This document shows, piece after piece, positions 8,212 to 17,500 of a stretch of 64,000 nucleotides of DNA. Position 1 is the first letter of the stretch. Every line of letters starts with the position of its first letter. The position numbers were made by a program, and so were the translations under genes. The DNA comes from Firmicutes bacterium UBA4881 (GTDB lineage Bacteria > Bacillota > DTU065): the NCBI GenBank assembly GCA_002399235.1, contig DHDH01000001.1, positions 84,517 through 148,516 of the forward strand. Reading direction: 5' to 3'. The notes under the pieces are model-generated. The model was not told the origin of the DNA and did no database searches. It saw nothing but the letters and a program-made list of their open reading frames with translations.

Positions 8212-9099
8212 TTGATTACAGCAATAGTTTTTCCAGGCCAAGGAGCTCAATATGTTGGTATGGGGCAAGCTTTCTTTAGAGAAAATGAAAATGCACAAAA
8301 GGTATTGCAAGCATGTTCTGAGGGAGCCAATCTGGATCTAGCAAAGCTAATTAGTGAAGGTCCAGAAGAGGTATTATCTAGGACAGAATTCACCCAACCA
8401 GCTATTTTGGCAGTTTCAATGGCTATATATCAGACATTAGATATTACTCCTCAATATCTAGCTGGCTTTAGTTTAGGGCAATACTCTGCCTTAGCAGCTA
8501 GTGGGGTTTTTTCTTTGGCACAAGCAGCTAAACTCTTAAGGCTAAGGGGAAGATTCATGCAAGAAGCTGCTAGCGAGGGCAAAATGGCAGCGATCTTAGG
8601 CTTAGATGAGGAGACAGTGAACTCGGTTTTAACCTCTATAGAGGATTATGTAGTAGCAGCCAACCTTAATTGTCCCGGACAGATTGTGATTTCGGGTACA
8701 GAAAAGGGAGTAGCTAAAGCCATTGAGTTAGCAAAAGAAAAAGGAGCTAGAAGGGCTGTATTACTTAACGTTTCTGGTGCTTTTCATTCAGCGCTTATGC
8801 AAGATGCAGTTGATAAGTTAGCGGGAGAAATAGAGAAAGAAAACCTGGGAAAGATGGAAATACCAGTTATAGGTAATGAATCTGCTAGAGAAATTAGCGA
8901 TATTAAAAGCAGCCTTCTCAAACAGCTAGTTAGTCCAGTTAGGTGGCAAGAGACGATAGAATATTTAAAAGACCAGGGAGTACAGAGATTTATCGAAGTT
9001 GGTCCAGGTAAAGTATTAAGTGGCTTAATTAAAAAGATTGATAAGAACCTGGAGATAGTGAACATTGAAGAGCCACAGGATCTAGAAAAGTTGAGGTGA
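8212..9099 (+). CDS. fabD: Malonyl-CoA:ACP transacylase
   Basis: Loads malonate onto ACP. VFPGQGAQYVGMG at residues 6-18 is the family start and Ser87 in GFSLGQYSAL is the nucleophile. The common motif is GHSLGEYSAL, so the residues flanking the serine differ (Phe for His, Gln for Glu). The second catalytic His is in GAFHSALM. At 295 residues it is slightly short for the family but complete. The start is a TTG, eight bases after AGGAGGT; no in-frame ATG fits the alignment. Confidence 0.93.
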   Translation: MITAIVFPGQGAQYVGMGQAFFRENENAQKVLQACSEGANLDLAKLISEGPEEVLSRTEFTQPAILAVSMAIYQTLDITPQYLAGFSLGQYSALAASGVFSLAQAAKLLRLRGRFMQEAASEGKMAAILGLDEETVNSVLTSIEDYVVAANLNCPGQIVISGTEKGVAKAIELAKEKGARRAVLLNVSGAFHSALMQDAVDKLAGEIEKENLGKMEIPVIGNESAREISDIKSSLLKQLVSPVRWQETIEYLKDQGVQRFIEVGPGKVLSGLIKKIDKNLEIVNIEEPQDLEKLR

Positions 9100-9103
9100 G
9101 AGA

Positions 9104-9841
9104 ATGCTAGGAAGAGTAGCACTGGTTACTGGTGGGACGAGAGGTATTGGTTTAGCGATTGCTGAAGAGTTAGCTAAAAACGGAGCCAAGGTCGCTATTA
9201 TGGCTTCTAATGCTGAGGCTGTCAGCGCTACAGTGGAGAAATTATCAGCCCAATTTGATACTCAATTTTATGGGGTTTCTGCTAATGTAGCAGATTTATC
9301 CGCGGTTGAGGCAGGAGTAAAAGCTATTGAGTCGAACTTGGGAACAATTGAGATTTTAATTAATAATGCTGGTATCACTAGAGATGGCCTTTTGATGAGA
9401 ATGAGTGAAGAAAATTGGGATGCTGTAATAAATGTCAATTTAAAGGGCGTCTTTAATTGTACTAAATCTGTATATCGTTCTATGTTTAAAAACCGTTTTG
9501 GTCGCATAGTAAATATTGCCTCTGTAGTTGGGTTAACGGGCAATAGTGGACAGGCTAATTATGCAGCTGCTAAAGCAGGAATAATAGGTTTTACCAAAAC
9601 TATTGCTAAAGAAGGAGCTGCCGTAGGCATACTATGTAATGCTGTTGCTCCTGGGTTCATTGATACTCAAATGATAGAGACTATTCCTGAAAAAATTAAA
9701 GCAGAAATATTGAAAATGATACCATTAGGCAAACTTGGTCAACCAGCCGATGTTGCCAAAATGGTTGCCTTTTTGGCTGCCGATACTAATAAATATATTA
9801 CTGGTCAGGTAATAAGTGTTGATGGTGGCCTAACAATGTAA
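9104..9841 (+). CDS. fabG: 3-oxoacyl-ACP reductase
   Basis: NADPH-dependent short-chain dehydrogenase that reduces 3-oxoacyl-ACP. The cofactor motif TGGTRGIG is at residues 9-16, NNAG near 87, and the catalytic Ser-Tyr-Lys set lies in IASVVGLTGNSGQANYAAAK (about 138-157). It ends in ISVDGGLTM, the normal C-terminus. 245 residues. It begins four bases after the fabD stop. Confidence 0.95.
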   Translation: MLGRVALVTGGTRGIGLAIAEELAKNGAKVAIMASNAEAVSATVEKLSAQFDTQFYGVSANVADLSAVEAGVKAIESNLGTIEILINNAGITRDGLLMRMSEENWDAVINVNLKGVFNCTKSVYRSMFKNRFGRIVNIASVVGLTGNSGQANYAAAKAGIIGFTKTIAKEGAAVGILCNAVAPGFIDTQMIETIPEKIKAEILKMIPLGKLGQPADVAKMVAFLAADTNKYITGQVISVDGGLTM

Positions 9842-9869
9842 TTTATCTGGTTAAGGAGGTGAGATAATA

Positions 9870-10100
9870 ATGGACATTTTTGAAAAAGTCGCAGCTCTAG
9901 TTGCTAAAAAGCTCAGTGTTGAAGGAGACGAGCTCACACCAGAGACCACCTTCGAAGATCTTGGTGCTGACTCCTTAGATGTTGTTGAATTAGTTATGGA
10001 ACTAGAAGAAGAGTTCGATTTAACTATCTCAGATGATGATGCTGATAAAATTAAAAGCATTGGCGATGCAGTTGCTTATATTGAAAAGAATAAGAACTAA
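9870..10100 (+). CDS. acpP: Acyl carrier protein
   Basis: A 76-residue acidic protein. Ser35 in DLGADSLDVVELVME is the phosphopantetheine site. It carries the growing acyl chain for all the neighbouring Fab enzymes and for PlsX. ATG 9870 has AAGGAGGTGA upstream. A strong hairpin directly after the gene may favour its transcript over the downstream fabF. Confidence 0.97.
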   Translation: MDIFEKVAALVAKKLSVEGDELTPETTFEDLGADSLDVVELVMELEEEFDLTISDDDADKIKSIGDAVAYIEKNKN

Positions 10101-10116
10101 TAGTAACCTCACTGTA

Positions 10117-10138
10117 AGGGGAGGCTCAGGCCTCCCCT
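10117..10138 (+). promoter_or_regulatory. Intercistronic hairpin between acpP and fabF
   Basis: Nine-base perfect stem AGGGGAGGC / GCCTCCCCT with a TCAG loop, followed by ATTTCG and not by a T run. More likely a 3'-end stabiliser or partial terminator for acpP mRNA than a full stop, because fabF follows within 20 bases and has no promoter that I can see. Confidence 0.6.
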
Positions 10139-10157
10139 ATTTCGAGGAGGAAAAGAT

Positions 10158-11387
10158 TTGCATAGAAGAGTTGTAATAACAGGTTTAGGTGCGGTAACTC
10201 CTCTTGGACTTACAGTGCCTGAACTATGGGACAATTTGTTGAAGGGCGTTAGTGGTGTAGCTCCAATAACCCACTTTGATACTAGCGATTTTGCTGTAAA
10301 AATTGCTGCAGAAGTTAAAGGTTTTGATCCAGAAAATTACTTGGGAAAAAAGGAAGTACGGTGCACTGATCGTTTTGTGCAGCTAGCGGTAGCTGCAGCG
10401 AGAATGGCAGTAGACGATGCTTCTCTCATTATAGATAAAGATAATGCTGAAGAGATTGGTGTTTATATTGGCTCTGGTGTAGGTGGTATTGGCACTGTGG
10501 AGGAACAAGCTAAAGTTTTGTCAGAAAGAGGCCCCTCTCGTGTCAGTCCATTTATGGTACCGATGATGATTGCAGATATGGCTGCTGGACAAGTCTCAAT
10601 TACGTTGGGGGCTAAAGGTCCTAACCAAGCAACAGTAACAGCTTGCGCCTCATCGACTCACTCTATTGGCGATGCATTTAAAACTATTAGTTGGGGCGAT
10701 GCTAATATTATGATTGCAGGTGGTACAGAAGCAGCTATTACTCCGCTATCTATAGCTGGTTTTTCGTCAGCTAGAGCACTTAGCACACGTAATGATGAGC
10801 CAGAGAAAGCTTCCCGTCCTTTTGAATTAAATCGAGATGGTTTTGTGATGGGAGAAGGCGCGGGAGTTCTAATCCTAGAAGAACTGGAACATGCTCTTAA
10901 TCGTGGAGCAAAAATTTACGCTGAACTAGTTGGTTTTGGTTCAACAGCCGATGCTTATCATGTAACTTCACCAGCTCCCGAAGGAGAAGGTGCTGCTAGG
11001 GCCATGAAAAAGGCTTTAGCGGATGCAAAATTACAACCAAGTGATATCCAATATATTAACGCTCATGGTACATCTACCTACTATAACGATTTAAACGAGA
11101 CTAAAGCGATTAAAAGTGTTCTTGGTTCTGATGTATTGGTCAGCTCGACTAAATCGATGACAGGTCATCTATTAGGTGCAGCAGGTGCAATTGAAGCTAT
11201 AATCACGGCACTTACCTTGGTTCATCAGATAATTCCACCAACAATTAACTATGAAGTGCCAGATCCAGAATGTGACTTAGATTATGTTCCTAATCAAGCC
11301 AGAAAGAGTAAAATAGAAGCAGCATTAACTAATAGCTTTGGTTTTGGTGGACATAATGCAGTTTTAGCATTGCGGAGGTTTGAATAG
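10158..11387 (+). CDS. fabF: Beta-ketoacyl-ACP synthase II
   Basis: Elongating condensing enzyme. The catalytic Cys lies in TACASSTHSIGDAF (about residue 163), the two His residues in NAHGTST and GHLLGAAGA (about 300 and 337), and the family C-terminus NSFGFGGHNAVL is present. 409 residues, usual length. It starts at a TTG after AGGAGGAAAAGA. Its stop overlaps the rnc GTG by one base. Confidence 0.95.
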   Translation: MHRRVVITGLGAVTPLGLTVPELWDNLLKGVSGVAPITHFDTSDFAVKIAAEVKGFDPENYLGKKEVRCTDRFVQLAVAAARMAVDDASLIIDKDNAEEIGVYIGSGVGGIGTVEEQAKVLSERGPSRVSPFMVPMMIADMAAGQVSITLGAKGPNQATVTACASSTHSIGDAFKTISWGDANIMIAGGTEAAITPLSIAGFSSARALSTRNDEPEKASRPFELNRDGFVMGEGAGVLILEELEHALNRGAKIYAELVGFGSTADAYHVTSPAPEGEGAARAMKKALADAKLQPSDIQYINAHGTSTYYNDLNETKAIKSVLGSDVLVSSTKSMTGHLLGAAGAIEAIITALTLVHQIIPPTINYEVPDPECDLDYVPNQARKSKIEAALTNSFGFGGHNAVLALRRFE

Positions 11388-12097
11388 TGGAGCATAGTTA
11401 CGCTAATATTTATGAGTGGTTTAAAGCCCGCGGTATTCCCGTAGGTAACCTTGAGCTAATACATCGAGCTTTTGTGCATAGTTCATATTCCTATGAAAAA
11501 CCTGAAGAAGGCGAAAGTAATGAGCGACTAGAGTTCTTAGGTGATGCAGTCCTCGATTTAATTGTCAGCGAGTATCTTATTAATAGCTTTCAGGAAGCTA
11601 AAGAGGGAGATATGACAAAATGGCGAGCTGCAGTAGTCTGTGAACTGACCTTAGCCGAAGTAGCTAGAAAGCTCGGGTTACAGAGTTTTTTACTTCTCGG
11701 TAAAGGTATGCAAAAAACTGCACTAAAACACAGTGATGCTCTCCTAGCGGATTGTATGGAAGCTTTAATAGGGGCTTTATATTTAGATCAGGGCTATAAT
11801 GCTGTACAAAAACTATTAGAGCAGCACATTCGGTATTACATTAATCAAGCTATTAAAGGTAAACTTAAACCAGATTATAAAACAGCGTTACAAGAATATA
11901 CACAAAGTGAATACCACATTGTTCCTAATTATTCCGTTATAGAAGAACGTGGGCCAGCTCATGCCAAGGAATTTGTGGTAGAAGTATCATTTAATGGTAC
12001 TGTATGGGGTGTAGCCGATGGTAATAGCAAAAAAGAAGCAGAGCAACATGCTGCTAAAGAAGCTTGGCAAAAGCTACATTTAGACACAATAATCTAA
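11387..12097 (+). CDS. rnc: Ribonuclease III
   Basis: Double-strand-specific endonuclease that processes rRNA and mRNA. The signature ERLEFLGDAVLDLIVSEYL is near residue 43 and carries the metal-binding acids. A double-stranded RNA-binding domain occupies about residues 160-232. 236 residues. GTG start overlapping the fabF stop. In many Firmicutes rnc precedes smc directly; here a terminator and five other genes separate them. Confidence 0.95.
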   Translation: MEHSYANIYEWFKARGIPVGNLELIHRAFVHSSYSYEKPEEGESNERLEFLGDAVLDLIVSEYLINSFQEAKEGDMTKWRAAVVCELTLAEVARKLGLQSFLLLGKGMQKTALKHSDALLADCMEALIGALYLDQGYNAVQKLLEQHIRYYINQAIKGKLKPDYKTALQEYTQSEYHIVPNYSVIEERGPAHAKEFVVEVSFNGTVWGVADGNSKKEAEQHAAKEAWQKLHLDTII

Positions 12098-12141
12098 AAA
12101 AGCCCTGGTTAATCAGTTGTTTCTGAGTAACCAGGGCTTTC
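12097..12141 (+). terminator. Terminator after rnc
   Basis: Long stem AAAAGCCCTGGTTA / TAACCAGGGCTTT with a 17-base loop that can pair further. The A-rich left and T-rich right flanks let it serve the convergent regulator at 12166 too. Confidence 0.8.
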
Positions 12142-12165
12142 CTACTTATATAAGAATATTGAGTT

Positions 12166-12750
12166 TTAAGATTTGCTACGTAGTCTATATAGTAAAAGCA
12201 CAGAGCCTATAAAAAAGTAAGAAGAACTTCGTAATATCTCTTGAGCGTAAGGGTCAAGAGCATAATAGTCTTCGCCTAATTTTTTTAAGATAATGGCTCC
12301 TTTACCACGTACCCAGACTAAAAAGAAATCTTGTTCTTCTGGTTTAATTTCTGGATCAACAACGAGAATATCACCATATTGTAATAATGGTTCCCAACAC
12401 TTTTCGTTTATAATATAAGCAAAGGCAAGGGGAGATGTTTTTATCAAGCATAAAAAATCTTCATTTGCATATTCATAATGCTTAGGAGAGGTGATGCGGT
12501 TAACAACAGGTAAATAAGCTTTAACAGGACTATCGCGTAAAATATCTTCATCGGTAAGAGCAATAGTACGGCCTAAAGCAGCTTTTCTAAAATCCCTTAT
12601 TCCCTTAAAGCCGGCTTGATGTAGCCAATAATACACAGAACGATTTTCGGCCCATCCCATATGTTCGGCAAGATGATTAACAGTAGCTGAGGGGTTTTCT
12701 CTTAAGTAACGAGCCATCTCGGTAATGACTTGGTTACCATAATTACTCAA
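12166..12750 (-). CDS. LexA/phage-repressor-like regulator with Cys in place of the catalytic Ser
   Basis: 194 residues. An N-terminal helix-turn-helix lies at about 8-60. The C-terminal half has the S24 (LexA/CI) fold signature: LPVVNRITSP where LexA has its cleavage region, then EKCWEPLLQYGDILVVDP (residues 116-133), then VWVRGKGAIILKKL with the lysine at 156/157. In LexA the corresponding motif is DSMEP..GD; here Ser-Met is Cys118-Trp119. The Ala-Gly cleavage site is not apparent either. It may be a non-cleavable regulator using the fold for dimerisation, or use a Cys nucleophile. It is divergent from spoVS, with about 260 bases between them. Confidence 0.6.
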   Translation of the reverse strand: MSNYGNQVITEMARYLRENPSATVNHLAEHMGWAENRSVYYWLHQAGFKGIRDFRKAALGRTIALTDEDILRDSPVKAYLPVVNRITSPKHYEYANEDFLCLIKTSPLAFAYIINEKCWEPLLQYGDILVVDPEIKPEEQDFFLVWVRGKGAIILKKLGEDYYALDPYAQEILRSSSYFFIGSVLLLYRLRSKS

Positions 12751-12896
12751 TCAATTGCCCCTCCCTCCAAAAACTATAAATTAGTATCCTTAACTGTATA
12801 TGAGAGATTACGAGACAAATCCTTTACACGAAATGTATACAAATTGATGTTTCGGATACACAAAACATGTAAAACATGATCTTATTTAAATGATTA

Positions 12897-12925
12897 GAAG
12901 GAATTTTTTGTGGGTAAGGGAATAA
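12897..12925 (+). promoter_or_regulatory. Sigma-H type promoter of spoVS
   Basis: GAAGGAATT at 12897-12905 fits the -35 consensus RNAGGAWWW, and AGGGAATAA at 12917-12925 fits the -10 consensus RNNGAATWW, spaced 11 bases. spoVS is sigma-H controlled in Bacillus, which agrees. Confidence 0.65.
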
Positions 12926-13013
12926 TATAGATTAGGTGAACAGCCAAAGTAAAAACGAGTTTGCCGTACCGTAGTTGCTCTTTTGCTGTCAAATCACAGA
13001 AGGAGGTTAGGCT

Positions 13014-13274
13014 ATGGAAGTACTTAAAGTTTCTACAAATTCCACCCCTAAATCTGTTGCTGGTGCTTTAGCTGCTGTTTTAAGAGATAAAGGTACTGCT
13101 GAATTGCAAGCAGTGGGTGCGGGGGCAGTTAATCAAGCTGTAAAGGCTATTGCAATTGCTAGAGGTTTCGTAGCTCCTAATGGTATTGATCTGGTTTGCA
13201 TCCCTGCATTTGCAGAGATCGAAATCGACGGCGAAGAGCGCACAGCAATCAAATTCATTGTTGAGCCCAGATAA
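13014..13274 (+). CDS. spoVS: Stage V sporulation protein S
   Basis: 86-residue SpoVS of the Alba-like fold, needed for late spore development in Bacillus and conserved in spore formers and some others. It begins MEVLKVSTNSTPKSVAGALA and includes GAVNQAVKAIAIARGFVAP. Near-invariant size. Preceded by GGAGG and a sigma-H type promoter, followed by a terminator, so monocistronic. Confidence 0.96.
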   Translation: MEVLKVSTNSTPKSVAGALAAVLRDKGTAELQAVGAGAVNQAVKAIAIARGFVAPNGIDLVCIPAFAEIEIDGEERTAIKFIVEPR

Positions 13275-13300
13275 AAAAATCACCTGGGAATGAATTTACT

Positions 13301-13330
13301 GGACTGCCATTAAGGCAGTCCCTCTTTTTT
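13301..13330 (+). terminator. Terminator after spoVS
   Basis: GGACTGCC / GGCAGTCC stem followed by CTCTTTTTT. Confidence 0.9.
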
Positions 13331-13394
13331 GGCATAAATTCAGACTTCCTCCCATAAGTATTAGTAGACAAGCAAGAAAAACGGGGGGAAAACT

Positions 13395-14084
13395 ATGCCA
13401 GATAATTTGCATCTTAGTGAGCATGAGTTAATTATTCTTTGCCGAAATCGTAATGAGGAAGCGCTGGAGATAATGCTTAAACGATATTTACCCATGGTTA
13501 GACACATAGTTTCCCGTTATCGCTTTAGTGTTGTCGAAAGAGAAGATTTGTTGCAGGAAGGATTAATGGGATTATACGCAGCATTACTTCAATACGATGA
13601 AAAATATGGGATTAAGTTCAGTTCTTTTGCTTACATCTGCATTCTAAGAAAAGTCCTTAACTCGGTAAAACAAAGTACCAAGGCTGGTAATAAAACTCTA
13701 AATGAAGCTATATCTTTAAATAATCAAATTAATATGGATGAAACTAGGTCGCTTTTAGATGTCATTGAAGCTGAAGACGGAGATCCCTGGGAAAGACTAG
13801 AAAGAAACCATGGGAATTATGCTTTTTATAAAGTTTTGTCAGAACAATGTTCGATGTTGGAATTTGCAGTTAGTGTTTTATTAACTGAGGGTTATTCCAC
13901 AGCAGAAATTGAAAAAGAATTAGGAGTGGAGGCTAAAGTTATCGATAATGCTCGTACCAGGCTCAAACGTAAATTGAATAAGATTTTAGTAGAAAATGGG
14001 TCAGTAGCTCAAGCCTGTGGTAAGAAACGCAGGAAAAGAGAAGACCTTTATTATAGGCTCCCCTACACTCTTTTTCAAAAATAA
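13395..14084 (+). CDS. RNA polymerase sigma factor, SigH-like
   Basis: 229-residue sigma-70 family factor with region 2 (EREDLLQEGLMGLYAALLQY, about residues 51-70; KFSSFAYICILRKVLNSVKQ, about 76-95) and a C-terminal region 4 helix-turn-helix (TEGYSTAEIEKELGVEAKVIDNA). It aligns best with sporulation sigma-H, including the LLDVIEAEDGDPWERL linker, rather than with sigma-A. The neighbouring spoVS has a sigma-H type promoter. It could also be a paralogue of SigH with another role; the true spo0H usually lies near the rplKAJL region. It has its own terminator. Confidence 0.75.
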   Translation: MPDNLHLSEHELIILCRNRNEEALEIMLKRYLPMVRHIVSRYRFSVVEREDLLQEGLMGLYAALLQYDEKYGIKFSSFAYICILRKVLNSVKQSTKAGNKTLNEAISLNNQINMDETRSLLDVIEAEDGDPWERLERNHGNYAFYKVLSEQCSMLEFAVSVLLTEGYSTAEIEKELGVEAKVIDNARTRLKRKLNKILVENGSVAQACGKKRRKREDLYYRLPYTLFQK

Positions 14085-14087
14085 GTA

Positions 14088-14121
14088 AAAAAGCTGTTAG
14101 CTATAGCTAACAGCTTTTTTT
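14088..14121 (+). terminator. Terminator after the sigma factor gene
   Basis: AAAAAGCTGTTAGC-TATA-GCTAACAGCTTTTTTT, perfect stem with T run. Confidence 0.92.
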
Positions 14122-14246
14122 AGGTTAATGCTAATAAAGTTAATGAATTGCAAAACCTTAGGCAGCAGGAAAAATAGTTCCTATGGCGAAGAGTTTGTAG
14201 GGCAAACTTAAGCAATAATACCCGGTTCCTTCTAGGAGGTTAGAGC

Positions 14247-14561
14247 ATGCACGAAGCTGGTAAAATTATCAAGATTAATCGTGTTATTCATGAACCTGTG
14301 CGATTAGCGATTATGGCTTGCCTCTATGAGAAGGAGTATGCAGATTTTAATGGATTACTACAAGAATTTACATTGACTAGAGGCAACTTAGCTAGTCACA
14401 TTAAAAAATTAGAACAATCTCGTTATTTAGAAGTTATAAAAACTTTTCGTGATCGTATACCACATACAACATATACATTAACGAATAAAGGGCGTAAAGC
14501 CTATGAAGAATACTGGCGTCTCTTCGACGAAATACGTCAGGATATTGTCTTGGGGGGATAA
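14247..14561 (+). CDS. Small winged-helix transcriptional regulator
   Basis: 104 residues, almost entirely one winged helix (about 10-90). The recognition-helix region is TLTRGNLASHIKKLEQSRYLE, followed by a beta wing ending TTYTLTNKGRKAYEEYW. This resembles stand-alone HTH_27/HTH_34-type DNA-binding proteins (MarR/ArsR superfamily). Its stop lies only one base before the smc start, so the two are co-transcribed and probably coupled. A link to chromosome organisation is inference only. Confidence 0.7.
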   Translation: MHEAGKIIKINRVIHEPVRLAIMACLYEKEYADFNGLLQEFTLTRGNLASHIKKLEQSRYLEVIKTFRDRIPHTTYTLTNKGRKAYEEYWRLFDEIRQDIVLGG

Positions 14562-14562
14562 C

Positions 14563-17500
14563 ATGCGTTTAAAAAAACTTGAGATATATGGATTTAAATC
14601 ATTTGCTGACAAAACAGTAATCGAATTCCCTCAAGGTATAACTGCTATTGTTGGACCAAATGGTAGTGGCAAAAGCAATATAGTCGATGCCATACGCTGG
14701 GTTTTAGGCGAACAATCTGCTCGTGAACTAAGAGGTGAGAGAGTAGAAGACTTGATCTTTAACGGTAGTGCCTTAAGACGCAAGTTAGGATTTGCTCAGG
14801 TTTCTCTCACTTTCGATAACTCTGATGGACTATTACCTACAGAGTTTAACGAAATATTGATCACGAGAAAGGCTTATCGTTCAGGAGAAAGCGAATACTA
14901 TATTAACAAAGCACGTTGCCGTTTAAAAGATATACAAGATCTTTTTCTTGATACTGGCCTAGGGAAAAACTCCTTTGCTATGGTTGGGCAAGGGCAAGTT
15001 GAGTCGATTATAGAAGCTAAACCCAAAGATAGAAGATTACTTTTTGATGAAGCAGCTGGTATTAATAAATATAAAGCCAAAAAAGACGAAACTTTGCGCA
15101 AGTTAGAGAGAACAGAGATTGATCTGGCAAGAGCAACTGATATAGCAAGCGAGTTAGAAAAAAGGATCGAGCCTTTGAAAGAGGCTAAAGATAAAGCGAA
15201 GATCTATTTAGACTTAACAGCCAAGCTAAATAAGGCGCGAGAGAACCTAGTTATGGCTGAAGCATGGGAACTCTTTCAGAGTATTGATTTAGCTAATAGC
15301 CGTAAAGAAGACTATGAAAACGAATTGATTGCACATGGGGCTAAGCTGAATCGTTTAGAGAGTTCTGAGATTACTCTTAAAGAAGAATTAAGAGAACTTG
15401 ATGAAAAGATGATGGTAAAGCAAAACAAGCTTTACCAAAGAGAACAAGAGTTACAAAATATAAACGCTGATCTACGTGTTATTAAAGAGAAACGAGAAAG
15501 TTTAAAAGACAAAATAGAGATGGCTAGAAACCTAATCAAAGAGAGAAATGTGCAGATCACAGAAAAAGAAAACATAAACCAAAGCGCTCTCGATCAGGAG
15601 ATTAATTTAAAAAAAGAACTAGCTGAAATAAAAGCCTCATTACAGCAAAAACAACAGGAGTTAAATAACTATTTAGCCGAACAGAAAAAGACCCAACAAG
15701 GTATTGAAGACTTAAAAGATTTATTGTTTGAAAAAAGCCACCAGTTAGCAGAAAAACGCAATGAAAAAGCTAGGTTAAATCGAGAAATTGAATTATTATT
15801 ACTAAATATCGAAAGAAGTAAGGAAACACTTGGTCTGAAACTGGATGAAAGTTCAGCAAAAAAAGGTCTAATTAACAAGCTCGAAGTAGCTAAAGAACAA
15901 TCTAAGCAAAAAGGTGCAGAAATCTTAACTCAGATCGATAATCTTACAGAATTGATCAAGTTAAGAGAAATAGAACTAAAAACAGAGCAACATGAATTTA
16001 ATGTTTTAGAAGATGTTTACAGGGAAAAGAGTGCTAGACTAAAAGCTTTACAAGCTACCGAAGCTGAATACTCAGGATATCAAGGTGGAGTGCGAGCAGT
16101 ATTAAAAGCCTCCCTGCCTGGCATATTGGGCCCTGTAGCTAGACTAATTAAAGTTTCTGATCAGTTCACTAAAGCAGTGGAGGCAGTCTTAGGTGGTCAA
16201 TTACAGGGTTTGGTAACCACAACCGATGTAGCTGCTGAAAAAGCGATTACTTACCTTAAAGAAAAGCGTTTAGGGAAAGCTACTTTTTACCCCTTAAACC
16301 TTTTAGAGGCAAGAGTATTACCTAAAGATGACAGGCATCTTCTTTCACTTCCTGGAGTGCTAGGGCTCTTAACTGATTATTTAGATTGTGATCAGAATCT
16401 CCAGGTTTTGGCAGACTTTTTAGGAGGCAGAACCTTTGTTACAGATAATCTAGCTAGTGCTAGGGCTCTTGCCCATAACTGTAAAAGTCGTTATCGTATT
16501 GTTACCTTAGACGGAGAAGTCATTAATAGCGGTGGGACAATGACTGGCGGTGAAGAGAAAGAAGAAAGAGTTGGACTTTTAAAAAGACAAGCCCTAATTG
16601 AGCAATTACAAAAAGAATGCGAAGCTGAAGGTATTCAACTGACACAAGGCAAAAAAGCATTAGAAGGCAAGCTAAATGAATTTAAAGAAAAGCAATATCA
16701 ACTAGCTACAATTAAAGAAGAGTTGCAAGCAGAAATTCTGCATACAGAGACTCTTAGTGCACAAATAAAGCCTATTCAATCTCTGGTAGAGGGCCTCTCC
16801 TTAGAGATTGAGACTTTTAGAAAAGATATTAATGAAAGCGAAGAACAACTAAAGTCATACCAAATTCAACTAACTACTCTAGATAACGAAAATGCTATCT
16901 TAATAACAGAAGAAGCTACTACAAGAGAGCAGTTAAAAAATTTAACAGAGATTGAATGGACAGATGAAACTAAACTCCGCGAAGAATACCAAGCTCTCAA
17001 GGACAGGGAAACCAGAGCTTTAGAAAGAGTAAATTATGCTGTAAAGGAAAGGCAGGTTCTCGAAGCTGAACTGGCTAAGATCAAGATAGAAAATGACGAG
17101 ACTTTTGCCGATTTAAGAGGACTATTTCTTGAAGAGACCAAAGAACGCTTGCAAACGTTACAAAAGAATCAAGCTTGGCAAGTGACGTTACTAAAAAGCG
17201 AATTTTTAAGGCAAAGCTTAACTCAAAATAAAGAAGAAAAGGCATCACTTTTACAACGGTTAGAAGACTGTGAAGTAGAAATTAAAAAGATGCGACCAAT
17301 TGTATCTAGGTCCGAGAGTGATTTAAGAGACGCTAGCACAGAACTAGCCAGGTTAGAAGGGCAAAAAGAAGCAATTGTGAATAAGGCTGAGGAGCTAGGT
17401 ATAAACTTAGAAAGTCTTTCCCCTAATATAGCTTTGCCAAGTGAAGAAAGACATAAATTAAATAGTTTTTGTAAGAAATTAGATAGAGATATTGTAGAAC

